Origin: Acidimicrobiales bacterium
GTDB lineage: Bacteria; Actinomycetota; Acidimicrobiia; Acidimicrobiales; SZUA-35
Direction of reading: 5' to 3'
DNA: 8,464 nucleotides
Assembly: GCA_024641625.1 (NCBI GenBank)
Contig: JAHECQ010000122.1
Span: 1-8,464, forward strand
Under the pieces are notes generated by a model. It saw only the letters and a list, made by a program, of their open reading frames with translations, made no database searches and was not told the origin of the DNA. Position numbers and translations under genes: made by a program. The number at the start of each line of letters is the position of its first letter. Within the stretch, counting starts at the first letter, position 1. This document shows positions 1 to 7,159 of the stretch, piece after piece.

Positions 1-1067
1 GCCAACGGCGCGGTCGACGATTTCACCACCGGACCGGGGTACTTGATCGTTCTTCCGTTCTCGGTCACCTCCTCCCAGAATCCGCGGGCGGCGAGCTGCG
101 GACTGGCGACCACGTCGGCGACGTTGTTGACGGGGGCCAGCAGGAGGCTCTCGTCGAGGCCGCGCTGCAACAACTCGGCCTTGGTCTTGGTCTTGGCGAA
201 CGCTTCGATGACGGTGATGATGCGGGCCAGTTCGCTCAGCGGCTCGTTGCCCCGCTGGATGTTCAGGGCGAGGTCGATGTAGTCCTTGTCCCGGGTCGCC
301 TCGTCGCAGTACCCCTCCTCGTACACCCAGCGCATGAAGTGCGCCACCTTCGGGCCGATCATCTGACCGAAGGAAAGCGTGATGACGGCCCACCCATCGG
401 CGCACTCGTACACCCACTTCAGCAGCTGGGCCCCGAACTGGGCGCCGCCGGCCACCCGCTGGATGGGTTCGTTGCCCGACGGGGTGACCAGTACCGCCGG
501 CACCGCAGTCTCACAGGCCGCCTGCTGGGCCGAGACGTCGACGTGTTGACCGAGGCCGGTGCGATGGCGGTGCTCGAGCGCGACCAGCGCACCGACGGCC
601 GCCTGGGCGCCGACGTGTGACCAGGTCTGCGGGATCGAGATCCGAACGGGTGCCCGGTCGCTGTCGCCGGTGGCCGCCATCTGACCGCTCGAGGCCACGA
701 TGGTGAGATCGGTGGCCAGCCACGTTGCCTTGGGACCGTCGGACCCGAACGGCGACACCGAGACAGTGACCAGCGAGGCATGTTCGGCTCGCCAACGGCC
801 GAGGTCGACGTCGAGCTCGGGAACCAACTCGGCCAGGGAGCCGTCATCGATCACCGCGTCGGCGGTGGCGATCAGGGTGGCCAACGCCGCCGCGTCCGGC
901 ACGATGACCGAGCGCTTTCCCCGCTGGTAGGCGTCGAACACCGCATCGCGGACTCGACCGCCCGCAGGTTCGACCAGGACGACATCTGCGCCGAACTGGG
1001 CGAGGAGGAAGCCGCCGAAGGCCCCCCGTTCACCGGTCAGATCGACGACCCGGTAGCGGCCGAGCAC
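1..1067 (-). CDS. Family III (CaiB/BaiF) CoA-transferase, 3' end cut by window edge
   Basis: Reading the minus strand from a GTG at 1067 gives an open frame of 355 codons with no stop before the window edge, so the C-terminus (perhaps 40 or more residues, given the usual ~400) is missing. The N-terminal Rossmann-like part has VVDLTGERGAFGGFLLAQFG then ADVVLVEP (residues 7-34), typical of CaiB/BaiF enzymes, which move CoA between organic acids. The family motif GLGQHVDVSAQQAA spans 171-184. The catalytic Asp of formyl-CoA transferase (Asp169, in its VSMQDA motif) aligns with Gln182 here, so ordinary transferase chemistry is uncertain. The gene starts 4 bases after the stop of the enoyl-CoA hydratase-family gene and is surely cotranscribed with it. 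No ATG, GTG or TTG start was seen in this frame just upstream, which favours GTG 1067; an AAGGG lies 11 bases before it. The family call is firm; the substrate is unknown. Confidence 0.88.
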   Translation of the reverse strand, partial: MLGRYRVVDLTGERGAFGGFLLAQFGADVVLVEPAGGRVRDAVFDAYQRGKRSVIVPDAAALATLIATADAVIDDGSLAELVPELDVDLGRWRAEHASLVTVSVSPFGSDGPKATWLATDLTIVASSGQMAATGDSDRAPVRISIPQTWSHVGAQAAVGALVALEHRHRTGLGQHVDVSAQQAACETAVPAVLVTPSGNEPIQRVAGGAQFGAQLLKWVYECADGWAVITLSFGQMIGPKVAHFMRWVYEEGYCDEATRDKDYIDLALNIQRGNEPLSELARIITVIEAFAKTKTKAELLQRGLDESLLLAPVNNVADVVASPQLAARGFWEEVTENGRTIKYPGPVVKSSTAPL

Positions 1068-1071
1068 CGGA

Positions 1072-1908
1072 TCAGCGGCCCTTGAAGGTCGGTTCGCGCT
1101 TCTCGACGAACGCCTTGGCCGCTTCCTTGTGGTCCTCGGTCTGACCGGCCCGGGTCATGGCGACCGCTTCCATGGCCAGACATTCCTTCAATTCGTGGTG
1201 GAGCGCCCGATTCAGGTTTTCCTTCATCAGACGGTGGGCAATGGGGGCTCCGGCGGCAATTTCCTGGGCGAAGGCCATGGCTGCCGCCTCGAACTCGGCT
1301 GCCGGTGCGACGCGGTTGGTCAGCCCGAGTCCCAGCGCCTCATCGGCGCTGACGCGGCGGGCGGTGAAGTACAGCTCACGCGCCAATCCGGTACCGACGA
1401 GCTGGCTGAGGAACCAACTGCCACCGAAGTCACCGCTGAAGCCCACCTTGGCGAAGGCGGTGGTCATGAAGGCGTTGTCGGCCATGATTCGCAGATCGCA
1501 GGCCAGAGCGATCGAGAGTCCGGCACCGGCCGCCGCTCCGGGAAGCGCACCGATGACGGGCTTGGGGAGTTCGTGCAGCGCCAGCGAAACCGACTCCTGT
1601 CGCCGACGAAGATCGTCGATCCGGTCTTCGACGGAAGGCCCGCCGGCCGAACCGGGAGCCGAGCGGGTGGCCATCGCCTTCACGTCGCCACCGGCGCAGA
1701 ACGCGCCTCCCGCACCGGTGAGGAGCAGGCACCCGATGCCGGCATCAGCGGCAATGATGGGCAGCACCCGATCGAAACCGTCGTACATCGATGAGGTCAG
1801 GGCGTTGCGCGCTTCGGGGCGATTGAACGTGAGCACGGCCACGCGTCCCTCGACTCGTGCGGTGAGGTGTTCGGTTCCGGTTTCGAGCAAGCTTGCCTGA
1901 TCGGTCAT
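1072..1908 (-). CDS. Enoyl-CoA hydratase/isomerase (crotonase) family protein
   Basis: This 278-residue protein has the usual crotonase length and order: FNRPEARNAL (28-37), the first oxyanion-hole segment GAFCAGGDVKAMA (68-80), the second GAAAGAGLSIALACD (124-138), and the helical C-terminal trimerisation part. It acts on CoA thioesters in the cytoplasm. By motif alignment with rat enoyl-CoA hydratase, Glu144 corresponds to Ser132 and Glu164 to Phe152, so both hydratase glutamates are absent. Asp160, in GFSGDFGGSWFL, falls where PaaG-type isomerases carry their catalytic Asp (LVPDAGGTW-like motif). An isomerase or another crotonase reaction is therefore more likely than simple hydration; this is inference. 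The ATG at 1908 has a good Shine-Dalgarno sequence, and the gene leads a minus-strand operon with the CoA-transferase just downstream. The upstream region is shared with the divergent MFS gene. Confidence 0.9.
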   Translation of the reverse strand: MTDQASLLETGTEHLTARVEGRVAVLTFNRPEARNALTSSMYDGFDRVLPIIAADAGIGCLLLTGAGGAFCAGGDVKAMATRSAPGSAGGPSVEDRIDDLRRRQESVSLALHELPKPVIGALPGAAAGAGLSIALACDLRIMADNAFMTTAFAKVGFSGDFGGSWFLSQLVGTGLARELYFTARRVSADEALGLGLTNRVAPAAEFEAAAMAFAQEIAAGAPIAHRLMKENLNRALHHELKECLAMEAVAMTRAGQTEDHKEAAKAFVEKREPTFKGR

Positions 1909-1912
1909 TGGG

Positions 1913-1920
1913 CCTTCCCT
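1913..1920 (-). promoter_or_regulatory. Ribosome binding site of the crotonase-family gene
   Basis: On the minus strand AGGGAAGG lies 4 bases before the ATG at 1908 (7 bases from the AGGGA part). It is the clearest Shine-Dalgarno sequence in the window and supports that start. Confidence 0.75.
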
Positions 1921-2040
1921 GTCTGAGAACGGTGACGAGTAATCGGTCCTGGTCGAGATTCGGTACCGCTTGTGGACGTCGAAGCTCGGTGAGGTGACGT
2001 CAGTCTCGTCCCAGTTCGCTTCCGATGCCAGCCGACTGTC

Positions 2041-2044
2041 AGGA
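2041..2044 (+). promoter_or_regulatory. Ribosome binding site deciding the MFS start
   Basis: AGGA at 2041-2044 is 7 bases before the ATG at 2052. The alternative in-frame ATG at 2025 has no purine-rich stretch at a suitable distance, so 2052 is preferred. The choice changes the protein by 9 residues only. Confidence 0.55.
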
Positions 2045-2051
2045 TCGCCCG

Positions 2052-3377
2052 ATGCGACGCATCACCACGCTTCCATCGGAAGCGACTCCGGGCGGAGTCG
2101 GGGTCGACGCAGGCGCACCAGGGGCCGGCGCTACCGGGCCAAGCGCCCCGGCACGGGCTGCAGCAGGCCCGGCGTCGCACGAACAGCCTCGCGGCTGGTT
2201 GGTGGTGGCCGCGACCTTCGTCTCGACCTCCACCATTTTCGGTATCACCTACAGCTTCAGCACCTTCCTCAAATCGATGGCCGCCGAGTTCGACGCCGAC
2301 AACAGCCGAACGGCGCTGATGTTCGGTCTCACCATCTTCTTCCTCTTCGTCCTCGGGTTGCCCGCCGGCAAGGCCAGCGATCGATGGGGTCCTCGGCCGG
2401 TCGTGCTCTTCGGGTGCGTCGCCATGGTGTCCGGCCTGGTGCTGACCTCGTTCGTGCAGAGCATCGCCGTCGGCTACGTCACCTACGGGTTCGGGATCGG
2501 CGTCGGCGTGGCCTGCTGCTATGTGCCGCTCGTGTCGCAGGTCTCGGCCTGGTTCGATCGCCGTCGGGCGATGGCTGTCGGGGTGGCGGTGTCGGGCATC
2601 GGCATCGGCACCCTCGTCGGCCCGCCGATCGCGGCGTCACTGATCGAGACCCACGGTTGGCGCGAGACCTATCGGATCTTCGCTGCGGTGGCGCTGGTCG
2701 GCCTTCTCCTGGCCGCAGTGCTGGTCCAACGGGCACCGGCGGTGGTCGGCGCCCCGAAGTTCGAGCTCAAACCGGTTCTGGCCAACCCGGTGTTCCGGAG
2801 CATGTACCTCGGTGGCTTCCTGATGACGCTCGCACTGTTCGTGCCGTTCGTCTTCCTCGGCCCTTACGCCAAGGAGTTCGGGGCATCGGACACCTCGGCG
2901 GCGACTCTCACGAGCTTCCTCGGCCTCGGCTCGTTGGCGGGCCGGCTGATCCTCGGCCTGTTCGTCAACCGCGTCGGCCTGTTGCGCCTCTACCAGCTCT
3001 GTTTCGCCACCTTGGGTGCCTCCTTCGTGTTGTGGCTCGGCAGCGGTGGTCGCTACTACATCCTGGCAATCTTCGCTTTCATCCTCGGGACGTCCTACGG
3101 CGGCTACGTGGCCCTCAGCCCGGCAGCGTCCGCCGAGCTGTTCGGGCTCAACGGACTCGGCTCGATCCTCGGCGCGCTGTACACCGCAGGCGGCATCGGA
3201 GGACTCATCGGTCCCGCCATGGCCGGTCTGATGATCGATCGGACCGGTCACTACGAGTCGGCCATCGTCGCGTCACTGCTCCTCAGCGCGGCCTCGGTCG
3301 TGGTGCTCCGCAAGGCCATCGCCGCGTCGAAGGTCCACCACCGTCCCGATGCGTCAGCTCGGCTGACACCCACGTGA
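2052..3377 (+). CDS. MFS transporter, monocarboxylate/oxalate-formate antiporter type
   Basis: From ATG 2052 this is a 441-residue inner-membrane carrier with about 12 hydrophobic segments (roughly 49-71, 88-103, 116-134, 139-160, 172-195, 206-225, 252-272, 283-305, 315-331, 336-356, 368-391 and 402-421). MFS motif A is clear in the loop between segments 2 and 3: GKASDRWGPR (106-115). A weaker copy, GRLILGLFVNRVG (297-309), follows segment 8. The glycine-rich segment 4 and the AWFDRRRAMAVG stretch (166-177) followed by a GxGxG-PP pattern resemble monocarboxylate porters and the oxalate:formate antiporter family, which move small organic anions. The first 47 residues are rich in Ala, Gly and Pro and look disordered. 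It is the first gene of the plus-strand series. Organic-acid transport is family-level inference; the substrate cannot be read from the sequence. Confidence 0.88.
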   Translation: MRRITTLPSEATPGGVGVDAGAPGAGATGPSAPARAAAGPASHEQPRGWLVVAATFVSTSTIFGITYSFSTFLKSMAAEFDADNSRTALMFGLTIFFLFVLGLPAGKASDRWGPRPVVLFGCVAMVSGLVLTSFVQSIAVGYVTYGFGIGVGVACCYVPLVSQVSAWFDRRRAMAVGVAVSGIGIGTLVGPPIAASLIETHGWRETYRIFAAVALVGLLLAAVLVQRAPAVVGAPKFELKPVLANPVFRSMYLGGFLMTLALFVPFVFLGPYAKEFGASDTSAATLTSFLGLGSLAGRLILGLFVNRVGLLRLYQLCFATLGASFVLWLGSGGRYYILAIFAFILGTSYGGYVALSPAASAELFGLNGLGSILGALYTAGGIGGLIGPAMAGLMIDRTGHYESAIVASLLLSAASVVVLRKAIAASKVHHRPDASARLTPT

Positions 3378-3435
3378 GCAGGGACGATCGAAGGCATGGC
3401 GCGTCAAGACCGTCGACTCGGGGCATCCTTGGAGG

Positions 3436-3452
3436 GTCGCCCCCGGGGCGAC
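3436..3452 (+). terminator. Strong GC hairpin in the MFS-hydrolase gap; possible terminator or attenuator
   Basis: In the 132-base gap between the MFS stop and the hydrolase start, GTCGCCCC (3436-3443) and GGGGCGAC (3445-3452) are perfect inverted copies. With a workable 3-base loop this is a 7-bp, almost all-GC stem. No T-run follows, so it is not a classical intrinsic terminator, although high-GC bacteria often use such stems. It might separate MFS transcription from the hydrolase-ilvA-reductase genes, or stabilise the MFS mRNA end. Nothing else recognisable was seen in this gap. Confidence 0.4.
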
Positions 3453-3509
3453 AGCGGTCTGTGACACCCGGCCGCACCCTTGCCGATCTCGAACGAAAGC
3501 GACGACACC

Positions 3510-4541
3510 ATGAATCCAGCAGAGGTCACCGAGCACGCCGTCACGGTCGGAGGGCACACCAATTTCTATCTTGCCTCCGGTCCGGAGGACGGTCCGCTGG
3601 TCGTGCTCTGCCACGGGTGGCCCGAGTCCTCACTCAGCTGGCGCCACCAACTGCCCGTCCTCGGCGCACTGGGATTCCGGGCCGTGGCCCCCGACATGCG
3701 GGGCTACGGCAGGTCCTCGGCCCCCAAGACCCACGAGGCCTACGCCCTCGAGCACATCGTCGGCGACATGCTCGGCCTGCTCGGCGCGCTCAATCGCGAG
3801 GCAGCCATCTGGGTCGGCCACGACTGGGGTAGCGGGGTGGTCTCGAGTATCGCCAGCCATCACCCGGAGCGGGTGTACGGCGTGGCCACCCTCAACGTGC
3901 CGTACTTCACGATCGAGCACGGCCTCGAGAACCTGGTCGATCTCGTCAACCGCGACATCTACCCCGAGGAAGAGTTCCCTGCCGGCCAGTGGGACTACAT
4001 GTACTACTACCTCGAGAACTTCGACCGGGCCACGGCCGTGATGGACGCCGACCCCTACAACATGGTCAAGGCCATCTTCCGCAAGGGGAACCCCGATGGA
4101 CTCGGCAAGCCTGCCAACACCGCGCACACCCGCAAGCAGGGTGGGTGGTTCGGTGGGGCCGAGTCCGCCCCCAACCTGCCTCGCGACAATGACGTGGTCA
4201 CCGAGGACGACGTGTTCGACTACGCTGCGGGGCTCGAGCGGAACGGTTTCTTCGGCCCCAACTCGTGGTACATGAACCACGACGCCAATCTCGCCTACAC
4301 CGAGTCGGCCGTCAACAATCTCGTGCTCGAGAGGCCGGTGCTCTACCTGGCCGGGCGTTACGACTACACCTGCGAGTCGGTCGATTCCGAATTGGCTGAT
4401 CCAATGCGGGCGCACTGCCCCTACCTCACCGAGGCCGTGATCGACTGCGGTCACTGGATGGCGCAGGAGGCACCTCGTGCGGTCAATGCACATTTGACAC
4501 GGTGGATCGCCTATCAGCTTCCGGACTGCTGGCCGGCGTGA
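3510..4541 (+). CDS. Alpha/beta-hydrolase, epoxide hydrolase type
   Basis: This 343-residue cytoplasmic enzyme has a complete epoxide hydrolase active site. The oxyanion motif is HGWPES (35-40). The nucleophile elbow GHDWG (103-107) carries Asp105, as in epoxide hydrolases and haloalkane dehalogenases. The charge-relay pair would be Asp285 (RYDYTCES) and His315 (CGHW). The cap domain has NSWYMN (251-256), matching the NWYRN motif of soluble epoxide hydrolase, so Tyr254 would be the ring-opening tyrosine; a tyrosine cluster at 163-167 (YMYYY) fits the second one. These tyrosines favour an epoxide substrate over a haloalkane. ATG 3510 was chosen because the upstream in-frame TTG at 3480 has no Shine-Dalgarno, while GAAAG precedes 3510 and the family pattern starts soon after it. 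Its TGA overlaps the ilvA start by 4 bases, so the two are translationally coupled. The natural substrate is unknown. Confidence 0.9.
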   Translation: MNPAEVTEHAVTVGGHTNFYLASGPEDGPLVVLCHGWPESSLSWRHQLPVLGALGFRAVAPDMRGYGRSSAPKTHEAYALEHIVGDMLGLLGALNREAAIWVGHDWGSGVVSSIASHHPERVYGVATLNVPYFTIEHGLENLVDLVNRDIYPEEEFPAGQWDYMYYYLENFDRATAVMDADPYNMVKAIFRKGNPDGLGKPANTAHTRKQGGWFGGAESAPNLPRDNDVVTEDDVFDYAAGLERNGFFGPNSWYMNHDANLAYTESAVNNLVLERPVLYLAGRYDYTCESVDSELADPMRAHCPYLTEAVIDCGHWMAQEAPRAVNAHLTRWIAYQLPDCWPA

Positions 4542-6100
4542 CCGACAGTCCCTCCGACGTCGACTATCTGCGCCGCATCCTGACGGCCCGGGTCTACGAC
4601 GTCGCCGAGGAGACACCGTTGGAGGAGGCGCCGCTGCTGTCGCAGCGGGTCGGCAGCCGGGTGCTCCTCAAACGCGAGGACCTCCAACCCGTGTTCTCGT
4701 TCAAGCTTCGCGGTGCCTACAACAAGATGGTCGGCTTGTCTCCCGCCGATCTCGAGCGTGGGGTCATTGCCTCCTCCGCCGGCAACCACGCACAAGGCGT
4801 TGCCCTCGCCGCGGCCAAGCTCGGGTGTCGGGCCGTGATCGTCATGCCGGTCACGGCCCCGGCGCTGAAGGTCCGAGCGGTCCGCGACCGAGGGGCCGAG
4901 GTGGTGTTGTTCGGCGATTCCTACACCGAGGCCAACACCAAGGCCGTCGAGCTGATGCAGGACCAGGACCTCACGTTCGTCCACCCCTTCGACGACCCCG
5001 ATGTCATCGCCGGACAGGGCACCATCGGCATGGAGATCCTGCGGCAACACCCCGGCCCGATCGACGCGATCTTCGTCGCCATCGGCGGTGGGGGCCTCAT
5101 CAGCGGGATCGCCGTCTACCTCAAACAGCTCAAGCCGGAGATTCGCATCATCGGCGTGCAGACCGATGACAGCGACGCCATGGCGCAGTCCATCGAGGCC
5201 GGCCATCGTGTCGAACTCGATTCGGTGGGACTGTTCTCCGACGGTACCGCAGTCCGACTGGTCGGCGAGGAGACGTTCCGACTGGCACGTCGCTACGTCG
5301 ATGAGATCATCCGTGTCGACACCGACGAAGTCTGCGCGGCCATCAAGGACGTCTTCACCGACACCCGAGCCATCCTCGAACCCGCCGGAGCGTTGGCCAT
5401 CGCCGGCGCCAAATCCTACGCCGACCGCACCGGCATCAGCGGTCAGACGTTCGTGGCGGTGGCCTGTGGTGCCAACATGAACTTCGATCGCCTGCGCTTC
5501 GTGTCCGAACGCGCCGAGATCGGCGAACGGCGCGAGGCCGTGTTCGCCGTCACCATTGCCGAGGAACGGGGCAGCTTCCGCCGGTTCTGCGCGCTGTTGG
5601 GCGAACACAACGTCACCGAGTTCAATTACCGGATCAGTCACGAGACCATCGCTCACGTCTTCGTCGGCCTCCAGATCGATTCGAGGCTGCAGGCCACGGC
5701 CATCGCCGACAGTTTCCGGGCCGCCGGATGTACCACCCTCGACCTCACCGACGATGAGTTGGCCAAGGTGCACCTGCGGCATCTCGTGGGCGGCAAGTCC
5801 GAGCTGGCATCGAACGAGGTGCTCTACCGTTTCGAGTTCCCCGAGCGTCCGGGCGCGCTCATGCGATTCCTGACCGGCATGAGCCCCCACTGGAACATCT
5901 CGTTGTTCCACTACCGTAACCACGGTGCCGACTATGGCCGGGTGCTCGTCGGCCTCCAGGTACCGGCCGAGGATCAACCCGAGTTCGACGGCTTCCTCGC
6001 CGATCTCGGCTATCCGAACTGGAACGAGACCGAGAACCCGGCCTACCGATTGTTCCTCGGTGGCTCGGCCTGGGCGAACAAGGACTCCGAACCGACGTGA
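4538..6100 (+). CDS. ilvA: Threonine dehydratase (deaminase), long biosynthetic form
   Basis: The enzyme turns L-threonine into 2-oxobutanoate and ammonia with PLP, the first committed step to isoleucine. The catalytic fold II domain spans about 1-320: SFKLRGA holds the PLP lysine Lys56, SSAGNHAQG (79-87) binds the substrate and cofactor, the phosphate loop is GGGG (183-186), and CGANMNF (310-316) contacts the PLP ring, with Cys where E. coli has Ser. Two ACT-like regulatory domains follow (about 334-405 and 428-508), the second with NISLFHYR (453-460), so isoleucine feedback control is likely. At 520 residues it matches E. coli IlvA (514), not the shorter single-regulatory-domain form of about 430 residues in mycobacteria. 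GTG 4538 is preferred over GTG 4502 because it overlaps the hydrolase stop as GTGA and matches the E. coli N-terminus. No ilvBNCD gene is nearby, so a catabolic or specialised role is possible. Confidence 0.95.
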   Translation: MTDSPSDVDYLRRILTARVYDVAEETPLEEAPLLSQRVGSRVLLKREDLQPVFSFKLRGAYNKMVGLSPADLERGVIASSAGNHAQGVALAAAKLGCRAVIVMPVTAPALKVRAVRDRGAEVVLFGDSYTEANTKAVELMQDQDLTFVHPFDDPDVIAGQGTIGMEILRQHPGPIDAIFVAIGGGGLISGIAVYLKQLKPEIRIIGVQTDDSDAMAQSIEAGHRVELDSVGLFSDGTAVRLVGEETFRLARRYVDEIIRVDTDEVCAAIKDVFTDTRAILEPAGALAIAGAKSYADRTGISGQTFVAVACGANMNFDRLRFVSERAEIGERREAVFAVTIAEERGSFRRFCALLGEHNVTEFNYRISHETIAHVFVGLQIDSRLQATAIADSFRAAGCTTLDLTDDELAKVHLRHLVGGKSELASNEVLYRFEFPERPGALMRFLTGMSPHWNISLFHYRNHGADYGRVLVGLQVPAEDQPEFDGFLADLGYPNWNETENPAYRLFLGGSAWANKDSEPT

Positions 6101-6130
6101 CCACCCCGGTCGCAGAAAGCAGGTGACCAG

Positions 6131-7138
6131 ATGCTCGACTACGTCGTCCATGGAGCAGGCGGCATCGGTTGCGTCGTGGCCGCACGACTCGACGCCATCG
6201 GCCGCTCGGTGGGCCTCATCGCCCGTGGTGCGCACCTCGCCGCCCTCCAGGCCAATGGCCTCCGGGTGATCGGCGACACCCAGGCCGAGATTCGCCTGCC
6301 GGCCACCGATTCGCCCACCGACCTCGACCTCGGCCCCGACACGATCGTCCTGTTGACCATGAAGAGCAACGACACCGCCGCTGCTCTCGATGCTGCCGGC
6401 TCCGCCTACGACGGATTGCCCATCGTCTGCATCCAGAACGGGGTGGCCAACGAGGACCTCGTGGCCGCTCGGGGACTGCGGGCCTACGGTTGCCGGGTCG
6501 TGCTGGGCGGTCGCATCCTGGAACCCGGCGTGGTCGCCCACACCGGCAGCGGCGTCTTGACGTTGGGTTGCTGGCCCGAGGGGATCGATGACGTGTGTCG
6601 CCGGTTCAGCGCCGACATCGAGGCCTCGGGACTCGAGGCTCCGCTGAACGAGAACGTGCGGGCCGCCAAGTGGGGCAAGCTGCTGGCCAACGTCAACAAC
6701 GCGTATCTGGCGCTGACCAACACCTCGCTCCAAGCATCGCGGAAGTACGAGCAGCACCGACGTTTTCTGGCCGACGTGCAAGAGGAAGCCGTCACGGTCC
6801 TGAAGGCCGCGGGGATCACCGCCGACGTCGGCCGCAAATCGACCATCGAGCAGCAGATCGCCAAACTCCGTCAGCCCGGCGACTGGGATCATGTCGAGAT
6901 CCCCACCGATCCCGACAAGCTCGGCTGGCCCTCGACCTGGCAGGACCTCCACTTCCAACGAGGCCAGGTCGAGGTCGAGTTCTTCAACGGTGAAGTCGTC
7001 CGTCTCGCCGAACGCCTGGGCCTGAAGGCACCGCTGAACGAGGTGCTCTGGCATCGCTGTGAGGAAGCGGCCGCAGCTCGTGTCCTGCCAGGTTCGGAGA
7101 CCACCGAGTCGCTCCGGGCCGCCGCCGCCCAACGCTGA
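6131..7138 (+). CDS. Ketopantoate reductase (ApbA/PanE) family 2-oxoacid reductase
   Basis: This 335-residue protein has the N-terminal NAD(P)-binding glycine motif GAGGIG (8-13), the KSND turn (78-81) and QNGVAN (102-107), then the helical C-terminal domain of the PanE family. Residues matching the E. coli PanE active site are present: Asn103 for Asn98, Lys183 for Lys176, Asn187 for Asn180, and Glu281 for Glu256 in the VEVEFFNG segment (280-287), preceded by STWQD (268-272) for the Ser244 region. It should therefore be an active NAD(P)H-dependent 2-oxoacid reductase. Many paralogues of this family do not make pantoate, and no panB or panC is here. It is about 30 residues longer than E. coli PanE. 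AGGTG at 6121-6125 is a good ribosome site 5 bases before the ATG. It follows ilvA by 30 bases and is probably cotranscribed, so the ilvA product 2-oxobutanoate is a candidate substrate (inference). Confidence 0.88.
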   Translation: MLDYVVHGAGGIGCVVAARLDAIGRSVGLIARGAHLAALQANGLRVIGDTQAEIRLPATDSPTDLDLGPDTIVLLTMKSNDTAAALDAAGSAYDGLPIVCIQNGVANEDLVAARGLRAYGCRVVLGGRILEPGVVAHTGSGVLTLGCWPEGIDDVCRRFSADIEASGLEAPLNENVRAAKWGKLLANVNNAYLALTNTSLQASRKYEQHRRFLADVQEEAVTVLKAAGITADVGRKSTIEQQIAKLRQPGDWDHVEIPTDPDKLGWPSTWQDLHFQRGQVEVEFFNGEVVRLAERLGLKAPLNEVLWHRCEEAAAARVLPGSETTESLRAAAAQR

Positions 7139-7159
7139 ACGACGCCCACCGAGCCCTCC

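Larger units (their letters stand above)
1909..2051. promoter_or_regulatory. Divergent intergenic promoter region with two 8-bp palindromes
   Basis: This 143-base gap separates the minus-strand crotonase/CoA-transferase operon from the plus-strand MFS gene, so it should hold promoters for both directions. Two perfect 8-bp palindromes are visible: CGGTACCG at 1961-1968 and TGACGTCA at 1995-2002. Either could be half of, or the core of, a regulator site, but 8-bp palindromes also occur by chance. I found no convincing -35/-10 pair on either strand, and no regulator gene is adjacent. Confidence 0.4.

Noticed and set aside
419..847. Short minus-strand frames (142 and 94 codons) inside the CoA-transferase region
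   Set aside because: They are out of frame with the continuous CoA-transferase reading and are Arg/Pro/Ser-rich.
1129..1900. Two plus-strand frames of 221 and 247 codons opposite the crotonase gene
   Set aside because: No domain or membrane pattern; the minus-strand frame is clearly crotonase.
3480..3509. TTG at 3480 as the hydrolase start
   Set aside because: No Shine-Dalgarno sequence, and the ten extra residues do not resemble the family; ATG 3510 is better.
1970..3832. A 620-codon plus-strand frame across the MFS gene and the start of the hydrolase gene
   Set aside because: The product is Arg-rich without hydrophobic segments or motifs and is a shifted-frame shadow of the MFS gene.
4502..4537. 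GTG at 4502 as the ilvA start
   Set aside because: It would add 12 residues inside the hydrolase gene; GTG 4538 forms a 4-base stop/start overlap and matches the E. coli N-terminus.
3630..4616. A 328-codon minus-strand frame opposite the hydrolase gene
   Set aside because: Val/Gly/His-rich shadow; the plus strand carries a complete catalytic set.
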